From Bacteroidales bacterium (GTDB taxonomy: Bacteria; Bacteroidota; Bacteroidia; Bacteroidales; UBA10428): a stretch of DNA of 64,000 nt. Made by a program: the position numbers and the translations under genes. Each line of letters starts with the position of its first letter. Within the stretch, counting starts at the first letter, position 1. Under the pieces are notes generated by a model. It saw only the letters and a list, made by a program, of their open reading frames with translations. It searched no databases and was not told the origin of the DNA. Location: the NCBI GenBank assembly GCA_016938235.1, contig JAFGVA010000130.1, positions 1 through 64,000 of the forward strand, read 5' to 3'. Below, piece after piece: positions 48,345 to 56,329 of this stretch.

Positions 48345-48377
48345 ATATTGTAAACCTCAAAATTTCAAAACCTTTTT

Positions 48378-49133
48378 CTATTTTATTCTTTTTAATAGTT
48401 CTTTTGCCTGTTCCTGATAATAGCCTTCTTTCGATGCTAATTCATCAAACCTCTGTTTTGCTTCCTGGTTGCGGTTTGTCATTAAATAACTCATACCCAG
48501 GTACCAAGTTGCAGATTCGACAAACGGATTGGGTTTATTATCAATAATCGTCTGAAATCTCTTATGGGCAGTAGTATAATTTTGGGTTTCTAAATGGGAA
48601 ATACCAGAATAAAGGTTTAATCCCATCATACTGCTGTTTTCTTTTAACAATTCTTCGAATATGATTATTGCTTCATTAAATTTTTTACTGTTGTAATAAT
48701 TTATAGCTTCTGCCAGTTCATTATTTTCAATATTGGCTGCACGCACATTCACAGTGGCTTCAACCGGTTGATAATATGAATTTAATAACCGTAAATTTGA
48801 AAAATTACGGTTTAAGAAGAAAGTGGTCGCCAGTACAAACAACACCACTACCGATGCAGTTGATAAAATGGTTCTTCTCCTAACCTTTTGAACAACAAGG
48901 GTTCCTGTAGTTTCTGCAAACTCCAGTTCGCAATGTATCTGTTCAAGTTGCTTTTTAAGCTCTATGGTTTCCTGATCAGCCAGAACATCATCGAGGCGTT
49001 TAAATAGTTCAATTTCCCTATTAAGGCCCTGATTTCCTTCTATTTCCTTCTCAAACCATAGTTTTTCTTCGGGAGACATCACTCCGCACACATACCTCTC
49101 TATATAGCCGGTATAGTCAAAATCCTTTCTCAT
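48378..49133 (-). CDS. Membrane anti-sigma-like protein with periplasmic TPRs
   Basis: A 251-residue single-pass protein. The cytoplasmic N-terminus (1-86) begins DYTGYIERYVCGVMSPEEKLWFE, a pattern shared by Bacteroidota anti-sigma factors of ECF systems, without a zinc motif. The membrane helix is at about 88-107. The periplasmic part (about 130-251) carries tetratricopeptide repeats (AINYYNSKKFNEAIIIFEEL; ATWYLGMSYLMTNRNQEAK). It would hold the ECF sigma factor encoded at 52598-53167 until a periplasmic signal releases it. The pairing is inferred from gene content; the two genes are 3.5 kb apart, separated by the peptide and CHAT genes. Confidence 0.75.
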   Translation of the reverse strand: MRKDFDYTGYIERYVCGVMSPEEKLWFEKEIEGNQGLNREIELFKRLDDVLADQETIELKKQLEQIHCELEFAETTGTLVVQKVRRRTILSTASVVVLFVLATTFFLNRNFSNLRLLNSYYQPVEATVNVRAANIENNELAEAINYYNSKKFNEAIIIFEELLKENSSMMGLNLYSGISHLETQNYTTAHKRFQTIIDNKPNPFVESATWYLGMSYLMTNRNQEAKQRFDELASKEGYYQEQAKELLKRIK

Positions 49134-49170
49134 AATTATTTGGATTCGGTATTACATACTAATTTTGACC

Positions 49171-49187
49171 TGTGAAAACGTTTCACA
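49171..49187. promoter_or_regulatory. Perfect operator-like palindrome
   Basis: TGTGAAA and TTTCACA flank a central ACG. The form is like LacI-family operators (TGAAAACGTTTTCA type). It lies 38 bases before the start of the anti-sigma-like gene, a good position for a repressor or activator. No LacI-type regulator is encoded in the window. Confidence 0.45.
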
Positions 49188-49471
49188 TCAAACAATTTAT
49201 TAAATTTCTCATCAATATATCCTGATTATGTAAAAACCTGTATCATTTTCAAGCATACTCTTGAAGTTTTACTTTACAGTTAGTTTAACAGAAAATGTAT
49301 TTACCTGTCAATCTGCACCATAAAGCACACAAATTAAGTACATAACCCAGTAGCAATACTCCATAGGAAACAATATAACTTTCCTACTTAAGTTCAGCTC
49401 TACCTGTTCCGGAACTATTTATCCGGAAAATATTTTGTTTATCCCTTTCTTAAAGAATACTCTTTAAGAAG

Positions 49472-49553
49472 AAAAAATGGCGAGATAAAAGAACAAGAAA
49501 GTTTGGGGTAGGAATATTAGTGCCATTAAAACCAAAAGAACTTTATCTCGCCA
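49472..49553 (-). terminator. Large stem-loop downstream of the peptide gene
   Basis: The arms TGGCGAGATAAA (49478-49489) and TTTATCTCGCCA (49542-49553) are perfect inverted repeats with a 52-base loop. On the minus strand the second arm is followed by TTTTTTC. It starts about 14 bases beyond the peptide stop and probably ends or protects that transcript. Confidence 0.55.
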
Positions 49554-49567
49554 GGGGATTTTTATAT

Positions 49568-49705
49568 TTATTTTAATATTATTCCATCATTTTCATTACC
49601 GTTTGTACCTCCTCTGACCATCAATAAGTCATTTCGATCAAGTTTTAAGGTACTACAAAGATTTGATTGTTTTACTCTTTTTGTGTTTGCGAAACGTGAT
49701 TTCAT
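49568..49705 (-). CDS. Double-glycine leader peptide, probable C39 exporter substrate
   Basis: A 45-residue precursor. The segment LDRNDLLMVRGG fits the C39 leader consensus exactly: hydrophobic at -12 (Leu), acidic at -8 (Asp), Leu at -7, Val at -4, Gly-Gly at -2/-1. Cleavage would release the 12-residue core TNGNENDGIILK. The single Cys lies in the leader. No lanthipeptide, radical SAM or cyclase gene is near, so the core may act unmodified, as a signal or bacteriocin-like product. It is followed by a large stem-loop and divergently faces the CHAT gene. Bacteroidota encode families of such GG-leader natural-product precursors; expression is not shown. Confidence 0.8.
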   Translation of the reverse strand: MKSRFANTKRVKQSNLCSTLKLDRNDLLMVRGGTNGNENDGIILK

Positions 49706-49774
49706 AATTTTGAGATTTAATATTTATACTAGCTTTCATATATATGTTCCATAAACCATTAAAATATTACCCCT

Positions 49775-49855
49775 TAAAAACATTTTTTTTGATATATATT
49801 TTAGTGTTTTTGTCTATGTTGTTGAAATACTGAGTATTGTAAAAACATTTTTTTT
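49775..49855. repeat. Direct repeat in the peptide/CHAT divergent promoter region
   Basis: TAAAAACATTTTTTTT occurs at 49775-49790 and again at 49840-49855, 65 bases apart, each followed by a similar ATTTTAGT stretch. It may be a duplicated regulatory site or a simple AT-rich duplication. Confidence 0.35.
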
Positions 49856-49881
49856 TTAATAATTTCTCTATTTTAGTAGGC

Positions 49882-52635
49882 ATGTTTCATCATACTATAT
49901 CATATCGACTTATACTTTTGATATTTTCAAGTTGCTCTTTTCAAATTCTAGTCGGAAACCACAATTCTGATTCTAGTTTGATTTTTATAATGAAAGGAAG
50001 CGAGGATTTTTATAATGCAGATTTTGAATCAGCAATTAACAACTTTAAAAAAGCACTAGATATTCGTGTTAAACTCTATGGCGAGAGAGATGAGAGAGTT
50101 GCTCACAGTTTAAATAACATAGGCGTTGCCAAGATGCATATCTGGCAATATAGTGAAGCCCTCCTATATCTTAATAGAGCAAAAAATATATACCAACTAA
50201 ATAATAATGAGATAGATATTTTGAATACACTCTCAAATATTGGATCTGTATATAAAAATCAAGGAGATTTGAATTTAGCTTCGCAATATCTAAATTACTC
50301 TATTGAATCATTACCAGATATAGAAACTGATGAATTGTTATCAATTAAGTGTGGTATTCTAAATCGATTTGGTCAAATTGAATTAATAAAAAAACAGTAT
50401 GCGAATTCAATAAAATATTTTCAGGAAGCAATTAAACTTGGAGAAAATATTGTTTCACCTTCAACTTACCATTATTATTTAACTAATATTTCTATTGCCT
50501 ATATGCAACTAGGAAAATATGACCATGCTTTTTACTATCTTAAAAAGTCATTGAAGTCTGAAACTAATTCCAGTAATAAAATTATAAGTTATGAGAAATT
50601 AGTCGATTATTATATTAGTAAAAATGATCAAAATAATGCATTTAAATACATTCAATCAATAGAAGACATCCTTAATAAAAGTTCAATAGATTCAATTTAC
50701 TATTTAAATTTATATAATAATTATTCAAAATATTATAGCTATAAAGAATCTTACGCTCAGGAATTTATATATTATCAGAAAAGCCTTAGTTTTCTTACTA
50801 AACAACCCCTTGATTTCACTCTCAAAACACCTGAGTCCGGATACTACATCAACCAGATAGATGCTATAAATGTTCTGAAAAATAAATCAGAGTGTTTAAT
50901 AAATTGGTATAAGCAGGAAAATAATTGTGATTTTCTGTCTGCTGCAATCGAAGCTGCCAGTGTTGCAACAGATTTAATAAATATTGCAAGAAACAGTTAT
51001 CTCTCTTATGAAAGTAAGCTGGCTATTGCCGAGAATGAATCCAGTATTTACCAACTTGGTTTACAGGCTTCATATTATAAATATAATAGTACCGGATCAA
51101 GAGAGTCGCTTGAAGATGCTTTTTATTTTGCTGAAAGAAGTAAATCATCAATCCTGGAAGCAAACCTGAATGAAGAAAAAGCTAAATTACTAGCAGGCAT
51201 CCCTGAAAAAATATTAGACTTTGAAGTAAGTCTAGTAAGAGACATTACTCTTTATAAAAGTTTTATTTACCATGAAAACTTGAAACCAGATGCTGATTCA
51301 ACTAAACTGCATACCTGGAATAAATACCTCCTGAATGCTTCACTTGAATATGATTCGTTAATTAGTCTAATTGAAAAAAAATATCCAAAATACCATCAAC
51401 TTAAATATGATCAATCTTATAGTAGCATAAATGATATTCAGAATAAACTAGACAAAAAAACTTCTCTTATTGAGTATACGATTACCGATAGTGCATTGTT
51501 TGTATTTAGAATAAATCAAAACTCAGCAGAATTGTATATCAAAAACTATTCAAATGAAGAGCAACAGTTATTAAGACAATTCCTCTCGAATTTTAAATCC
51601 TTTTCATACTTTGATCAATCAAAGAATATTTACAAAGATTATGAAGATTTGGGCTACTCAATATATTGCCTGCTTTTTGAGGATGTTGCTGATAAACTCA
51701 AATACAATCTTGTTATAATTCCAGATAAAATTCTATCCTATTTACCATTTGAAGCGTTAGTATACAAAGAATCGGATAAATTACCGCAAGCCTATAGAGA
51801 TATTCATTATTTAATGAATAACTATTCTATTGCATATTCATACTCTGCCCACTTATACCTTGAAACACTTGATCTTAGAAAGAGAAGTTTATGGAATAAT
51901 ACTTTAGTGTTTGCACCAAGCTATGATAATAACTCGTTAGGATTATCTTATTTACCCTTTGCGCTCGAAGAGGCGGATGAAATATCAGGAATTACTATTG
52001 GCAAAACCAGAATAAAAAATGATGCCACTGCAAGTCAATTTCTTAAATTGTCTCCCAGGTACGCATTGTTACATCTTGCTATGCATACTATAATTGATGA
52101 CAATAACCCACTTTACAGCAAGCTGGTATTTTATGGAGATAGCAACAATTATGTGACCACAAGCGATATTTTCTCATTAAAACTCAATGCCCGAATGGCA
52201 GTTCTAAGTGCCTGCAGCACAGGCGAAGGAGAATATAAATCTGGTGAAGGTGTTCTTTCATTGGCCAGAAGCTTCTTCTATTCGGGTTGCCCGAGCCTTA
52301 CAATGACATTGTGGAATGTTGATGATAAGTCTGGCCTTCAGTTGATGAAACACTATTACAAATACCTAAAAAGAGGATACTCCAAGCCTAAAGCTTTACT
52401 AAAATCGAAAATAGATTATATAAAAAGCGTTCCGGAAGAAAAGCAACACCCCTATTTCTGGGCCAATTATATAAGTATTGGAAATGCCTCAGCAATATTT
52501 TACCCAAAATGGCAATTGTTATTAATTACAGGTTCCATTTTAATTATAACCGTAATTCTGATCTCAAAGTACTCAAAGAATAAAAACAAAATGAAACTTA
52601 CTGAACCCAGTCCTGATAATCCGGATCATTCTTGA
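49882..52635 (+). CDS. TPR-CHAT protein with C-terminal membrane anchor
   Basis: A 917-residue protein with a signal-like N-terminus (LILLIFSSCSFQILVG). Tetratricopeptide repeats fill about 30-300, a helical region reaches 560, and a caspase-like CHAT domain covers about 600-880. The catalytic dyad is present: His735 in LHLAMHT and Cys778 in LSACSTGEGEY. One membrane helix (WQLLLITGSILIITVILI) near 885-905 leads to a short charged tail. The topology puts TPRs and protease in the periplasm. The periplasmic TPRs of the anti-sigma-like protein would be reachable targets, which is inference. The gene ends within the ECF sigma gene (38-base overlap of convergent ends). Confidence 0.88.
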   Translation: MFHHTISYRLILLIFSSCSFQILVGNHNSDSSLIFIMKGSEDFYNADFESAINNFKKALDIRVKLYGERDERVAHSLNNIGVAKMHIWQYSEALLYLNRAKNIYQLNNNEIDILNTLSNIGSVYKNQGDLNLASQYLNYSIESLPDIETDELLSIKCGILNRFGQIELIKKQYANSIKYFQEAIKLGENIVSPSTYHYYLTNISIAYMQLGKYDHAFYYLKKSLKSETNSSNKIISYEKLVDYYISKNDQNNAFKYIQSIEDILNKSSIDSIYYLNLYNNYSKYYSYKESYAQEFIYYQKSLSFLTKQPLDFTLKTPESGYYINQIDAINVLKNKSECLINWYKQENNCDFLSAAIEAASVATDLINIARNSYLSYESKLAIAENESSIYQLGLQASYYKYNSTGSRESLEDAFYFAERSKSSILEANLNEEKAKLLAGIPEKILDFEVSLVRDITLYKSFIYHENLKPDADSTKLHTWNKYLLNASLEYDSLISLIEKKYPKYHQLKYDQSYSSINDIQNKLDKKTSLIEYTITDSALFVFRINQNSAELYIKNYSNEEQQLLRQFLSNFKSFSYFDQSKNIYKDYEDLGYSIYCLLFEDVADKLKYNLVIIPDKILSYLPFEALVYKESDKLPQAYRDIHYLMNNYSIAYSYSAHLYLETLDLRKRSLWNNTLVFAPSYDNNSLGLSYLPFALEEADEISGITIGKTRIKNDATASQFLKLSPRYALLHLAMHTIIDDNNPLYSKLVFYGDSNNYVTTSDIFSLKLNARMAVLSACSTGEGEYKSGEGVLSLARSFFYSGCPSLTMTLWNVDDKSGLQLMKHYYKYLKRGYSKPKALLKSKIDYIKSVPEEKQHPYFWANYISIGNASAIFYPKWQLLLITGSILIITVILISKYSKNKNKMKLTEPSPDNPDHS

Positions 52636-53167
52636 TTAATTTAATAAGTGCTCTCTTACATTTCACCTTTTTTACACCAACAAAATTTACACTTTTATAA
52701 TTCATTTTTTCAGCGATTTCAGAATTGGTTAATCCTTCAGCAGTCATCATTAATACTTTCTGGCATTCTTCACCCAACTTAACAATATGTTTTCTTAAAA
52801 AAGCATATTCAACCTCCTGGTCAATTTCTTTGTCCGAGGGATGTTCTTCAAAAGTTTCCGACTCTAGTTGATTGATGTGGTTGTCATGTGTGTTCTGCTG
52901 TCGAAGTATTCTTAGCCATAAACGTTTTGAAATACCTATCAGGTAAGCGCCAAAATCGCCCTTTATGTCAAGTTTTTCCTCGTCAGAATATTTAAAAATA
53001 ACAAGAATGGTTTCCTGAAAAACATCTTTAGCTTCGGCTTCACCTCCACCATGACGAATAATATACCCAAGCACCACAGGATAGTAATGCCGGTAGATTT
53101 CGGATAAGACTTTTTGGTCTCGCTTCCGAATCCCGGATAATATTTGCCCAAGTTGTAATTTGCTCAA
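52598..53167 (-). CDS. ECF-type sigma factor
   Basis: A 189-residue RNA polymerase sigma-70 family protein. Region 2 includes YYPVVLGYIIRHGG, AKDVFQETILVIFKY and GAYLIGISKRLWLRIL; region 4 includes GEECQKVLMMTAEGLTNSEIAEKMNYKSVNF with its helix-turn-helix. The start is TTG at 53167, as no ATG lies before the conserved region. A TATATTTG at 53226-53233 (on the minus strand) fits the -7 element. Its natural inhibitor is probably the anti-sigma-like protein at 48378-49133. Its 3' end overlaps the convergent CHAT gene. Confidence 0.92.
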   Translation of the reverse strand: MSKLQLGQILSGIRKRDQKVLSEIYRHYYPVVLGYIIRHGGGEAEAKDVFQETILVIFKYSDEEKLDIKGDFGAYLIGISKRLWLRILRQQNTHDNHINQLESETFEEHPSDKEIDQEVEYAFLRKHIVKLGEECQKVLMMTAEGLTNSEIAEKMNYKSVNFVGVKKVKCKRALIKLIKNDPDYQDWVQ

Positions 53168-53225
53168 AGCACTCAGTATATCTGCAAAAGCAATTAATTA
53201 TACCTTAAAATACGATCAATTGTTT

Positions 53226-53233
53226 CAAATATA
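53226..53233 (-). promoter_or_regulatory. Candidate -7 element of the sigma factor gene
   Basis: TATATTTG on the minus strand is a perfect TAnnTTTG, about 58 bases before the TTG start. A correctly spaced TTG is not evident. Confidence 0.35.
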
Positions 53234-53347
53234 ACGATTTTGCCAAGGACTCATCGATTGGTAAACAATATTTTACCTGTCTTCTTTTAAAGAATAACTT
53301 AAAGATTTTTTTTTGCGTTGTACATATACTTGAGTAAGAAACATTTA

Positions 53348-53509
53348 TTACGACTGACACACATTTTTAAGACTGCACCCTGAACATCCGTAATGAGATG
53401 TACATGCTTTAGATACTTTTTTTCGAATAAAAAGCGGCTTTATTAAACGATACAATACTACTAAAACTGCCAGAAGTATGGATATATATGTTAAAATATT
53501 CTGAATCAT
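53348..53509 (-). CDS. FeoB-associated Cys-rich membrane protein
   Basis: A 53-residue protein. One membrane helix (ILTYISILLAVLVVLYRLI) precedes a basic stretch and the cysteine cluster ACTSHYGCSGCSLKNVC. This is the pattern of the FeoB-associated Cys-rich family. The start ATG overlaps the feoB stop as ATGA, so the protein is made directly after FeoB. The cysteines may bind iron or help gate the pore; the role is not established. Confidence 0.9.
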   Translation of the reverse strand: MIQNILTYISILLAVLVVLYRLIKPLFIRKKVSKACTSHYGCSGCSLKNVCQS

Positions 53510-56016
53510 AAAAACAATTTACCAAGGTTATAAACCAAAAATGATAATATCCAGGCAAGGCCTGTAGTATACACCATTACAAATACAGCCCATTTCACAC
53601 TTCCTGTTTCCCGTTTCACCGCCGCAATTACGGCAACACATGGAAAGTAAATCAGTGTAAATATAATAAACGATAAACCAACTACAGAGTTCATTACAGG
53701 CTTGCCTTTATTCTTACCAGTCAAATGCACATCGTTTTTAATCCTGTGTGGCAGAGAACTATCCAAATCACTATCATCAGCCTGATACAAAACGCCCAAT
53801 GTACTTACTACTACTTCTTTTGCAGCAATTCCTGTTAATAAACTAATCCCTAATTTCCAATCAAACCCCAAGGGTCTGATAACCGGTTCAATGGCTTTGC
53901 CTAATCTGCCAATGTATGACTTCTCCAGTCTTTCTGCCTCAATATTCCTGTTAACTTCAATGAGTTCGGAATTTAGGTTTTGCAATTGCACAGAATCAAC
54001 AGATGTCCTTTCAGCCTTTGCTGTTAAAATTTCATGCTCAATACTTTGTTGTTGATTTATTAATTCCGGAGAATTCTGAATATTGCGAGGAAAGTACCCT
54101 AGTGCCCATAATATTACGGAAGCGATTAAAATTACACCTCCCATTTTCTTCAGGTATTGCGAACCTTTGGTCCACATATGTTTTGTTGTTGATCGTAAAG
54201 TTGGCATGCGATAAGGCGGCAATTCCATTACAAAGGGTGTATCTTCACCTTTTAATAATGTTTTCTTAAAAAAGAGTGCCATAATAATTGCAAGAAAGAT
54301 ACCTGTGAGATATACTCCAAACAGCACTGTGCCCCGTTTATCGGGAAATACTGCCCCAATTATCAGTAAATATACAGGTAAGCGGGCGCTACAACTCATA
54401 AAAGGATTTATAAGTATTGTTAAAAGCCTGTTATTTCGGTCTTCAATTGTTCTTGTTGACATAATTGCGGGTACATTACAACCAAAACCCATTATCAGGG
54501 AGATAAATGATTTTCCATGCAGTCCTATTCTGTGCATTACCCGGTCCATAATGAAAACAGCCCTGGCCATGTACCCCGAATCCTCCAGAAAGGATATAAA
54601 CAGGAAGAGCAATAAAATATTGGGAAGAAAGACAATTACACCTCCTACACCACCTATTATGCCATCAATTAACAAATCTTTAAAAGAACCTTCGGCTAAA
54701 TTTGCTGTAAGAAAATCGGAAAGTAAACTAATTCCACTATCAATCCAGTCCATCGGATAACTTCCCAACTCAAATGTAGAGGTGAACATAAGCCAGAGGA
54801 ATGCAAAAAACACCGGAAATCCAAATAATTTATGAGTCAGAAAGGCATCGAGTATTTCGGTTACTTCCCGTTTTGCATGTGTGCCGGGAATATATGTTTC
54901 TTTCAGGGCGCCACCTATAAACCCATATTTTGCATCTGTTATAAGCGTAACCGTATCTTCGGAATATAAAGCCTTAAGTCTTTCAGATTCAGCTTTAGCT
55001 ATTTCTTTAATTTTATTAAAATTTTCGGCAGGCAACACATATTCCTCAATGTGCCTGTCGCGCTCTAATAGCTTTAATGCCACAAAACGAGAAGACACCT
55101 TATCTGTTATCTCGTAATTTGAAGGCTGTTTTATCTCTGTTTGAATTACATGAATTGACTTCTCAATTTCCTCGCCATAATTAATATGGATATGCCGGTG
55201 TATGGGTTCTTTATCGTTATAAAGATTAACAACTTTCTGAAACAGTTCATTTATACCCCTGCCCTTAGCGCCAACAGTTGGCACAATGGGAATTCCCAGC
55301 AGCTTACCAAGTCCCACAAAATCAAGCTGACATTTATTCCGCTGAAGCTCATCATACATATTTAAGGCTAAAACCACCTTAAGATCCATATCGATAAGCT
55401 GACTGGTCAGAAATAAATTTCTCTCCAGGTTCGAAGCATCAACAACATTGATTACAATATCAGGAACATTTTTAACAATAAAATCTCTTACATAAAGTTC
55501 TTCAGGAGAAAAAGCAGAAATAGAGTAGGTACCAGGCAGATCGGTAATGTTTAAAATATAGCCATCGTGTTCAATCCGGGCTGTTTTAGAATCAACAGTA
55601 ACACCTGAATAATTACCGGTATGTTCGCTTCCGCCTGAAGCAAAATTAAAAATGGATGTTTTACCTGCATTTGGATTACCAACAAATGCAATATTTATAA
55701 CTCTGCCTTTTTCTTTATATTTATTTATAATTGTATTATTAATCTCAGAATTATTGAGTGTATCAAATTCTACCGGACCAACAACAAGAGGTTCACTACT
55801 TACAATTACACTGGAAGCCTCACTCCGGCGCAACGAAATTTTGTATCCGAGTATTAAATATTCAATGGGATCAAGCAAGGGCGCATTTTTAACTACTTTA
55901 ATTTCTTTACCTCGTACAAATCCCATCTCACCCAGTCGGCGCCTAAAAGCGCCCCTACCTTCAATCTTCGATATGTAAGCCTTCTCTCCGGTAGCTAATT
56001 CTGATAATCTGCGCAT
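53506..56016 (-). CDS. feoB: Ferrous iron transporter, FeoA-FeoB fusion
   Basis: An 836-residue inner-membrane Fe(II) importer. A FeoA-type SH3 domain (residues 1-72, RRRLGEMGFVRGKEIKVV) is fused to FeoB. The G-protein domain shows G1 GNPNAGKT at 113-120, switch GVTVDSKTA, G3 DLPGTYS and G4 LNMYDE. The membrane part has the two Gate regions, one with LIMGFGCNVPAIMSTR, which carries the conserved cysteine. The upstream palindrome (56065-56084) is a candidate iron operator. It is followed by an overlapping Cys-rich partner gene. Confidence 0.97.
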   Translation of the reverse strand: MRRLSELATGEKAYISKIEGRGAFRRRLGEMGFVRGKEIKVVKNAPLLDPIEYLILGYKISLRRSEASSVIVSSEPLVVGPVEFDTLNNSEINNTIINKYKEKGRVINIAFVGNPNAGKTSIFNFASGGSEHTGNYSGVTVDSKTARIEHDGYILNITDLPGTYSISAFSPEELYVRDFIVKNVPDIVINVVDASNLERNLFLTSQLIDMDLKVVLALNMYDELQRNKCQLDFVGLGKLLGIPIVPTVGAKGRGINELFQKVVNLYNDKEPIHRHIHINYGEEIEKSIHVIQTEIKQPSNYEITDKVSSRFVALKLLERDRHIEEYVLPAENFNKIKEIAKAESERLKALYSEDTVTLITDAKYGFIGGALKETYIPGTHAKREVTEILDAFLTHKLFGFPVFFAFLWLMFTSTFELGSYPMDWIDSGISLLSDFLTANLAEGSFKDLLIDGIIGGVGGVIVFLPNILLLFLFISFLEDSGYMARAVFIMDRVMHRIGLHGKSFISLIMGFGCNVPAIMSTRTIEDRNNRLLTILINPFMSCSARLPVYLLIIGAVFPDKRGTVLFGVYLTGIFLAIIMALFFKKTLLKGEDTPFVMELPPYRMPTLRSTTKHMWTKGSQYLKKMGGVILIASVILWALGYFPRNIQNSPELINQQQSIEHEILTAKAERTSVDSVQLQNLNSELIEVNRNIEAERLEKSYIGRLGKAIEPVIRPLGFDWKLGISLLTGIAAKEVVVSTLGVLYQADDSDLDSSLPHRIKNDVHLTGKNKGKPVMNSVVGLSFIIFTLIYFPCVAVIAAVKRETGSVKWAVFVMVYTTGLAWILSFLVYNLGKLFL

Positions 56017-56329
56017 AGCTTTTATTAATTGAATGCAATTTTACTAAGGTATTTGAGAATTATCAATACCAAATAATTGGTATTTAAATTTTTTGCCTGA
56101 AACACCTACCCAAATCAAAATACAAATTAAGCGGTTTAAAAATAAATCATAAATAAGGTTAAAATATAAATTTATAAAATCGCATCTTGTTGATTTACTG
56201 TGCTATACAATTACAAATAAAATCAAGTTCTAAACACATAAAATGTGGACAATATCTTGGTATCGAATAAAGTTTTTTATATATTTAGTTAAATGTAATT
56301 ATCAGAATATAAAATAAATAATATTCATT
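56017..56329. promoter_or_regulatory. Divergent intergenic region upstream of feoB
   Basis: An AT-rich spacer of 313 bases with promoters for feoB (minus) and the next plus-strand gene. Apart from the palindrome at 56065-56084 no repeat or ORF is seen. Confidence 0.4.
56065..56084. promoter_or_regulatory. Palindromic operator candidate upstream of feoB
   Basis: AATACCAA and TTGGTATT flank ATAA: a perfect 8-base-arm palindrome 48 bases before the feoB start. Its form and place fit a metal-responsive repressor site (DtxR or Fur class), though it matches neither classic consensus. Confidence 0.45.

Larger units (their letters stand above)
49134..49567. other. Gene-free region between the peptide gene and the anti-sigma-like gene
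   Basis: No ORF of note on either strand. It holds a 17-base palindrome at 49171-49187 and a long-arm inverted repeat at 49478-49553 that lies just after the peptide gene. The promoter of the anti-sigma gene is probably here. Confidence 0.5.

Noticed and set aside
49568..49705. Lanthipeptide or radical-SAM-modified peptide
   Set aside because: No LanB, LanC, LanM, YcaO or radical SAM gene nearby, and the core has no cysteine.
49882..52635. Craspase-type TPR-CHAT of a type III-E CRISPR system
   Set aside because: No Cas7-11, cas1/2 or CRISPR array is in the window; the protein has a signal-like start and membrane tail, unlike Csx29.
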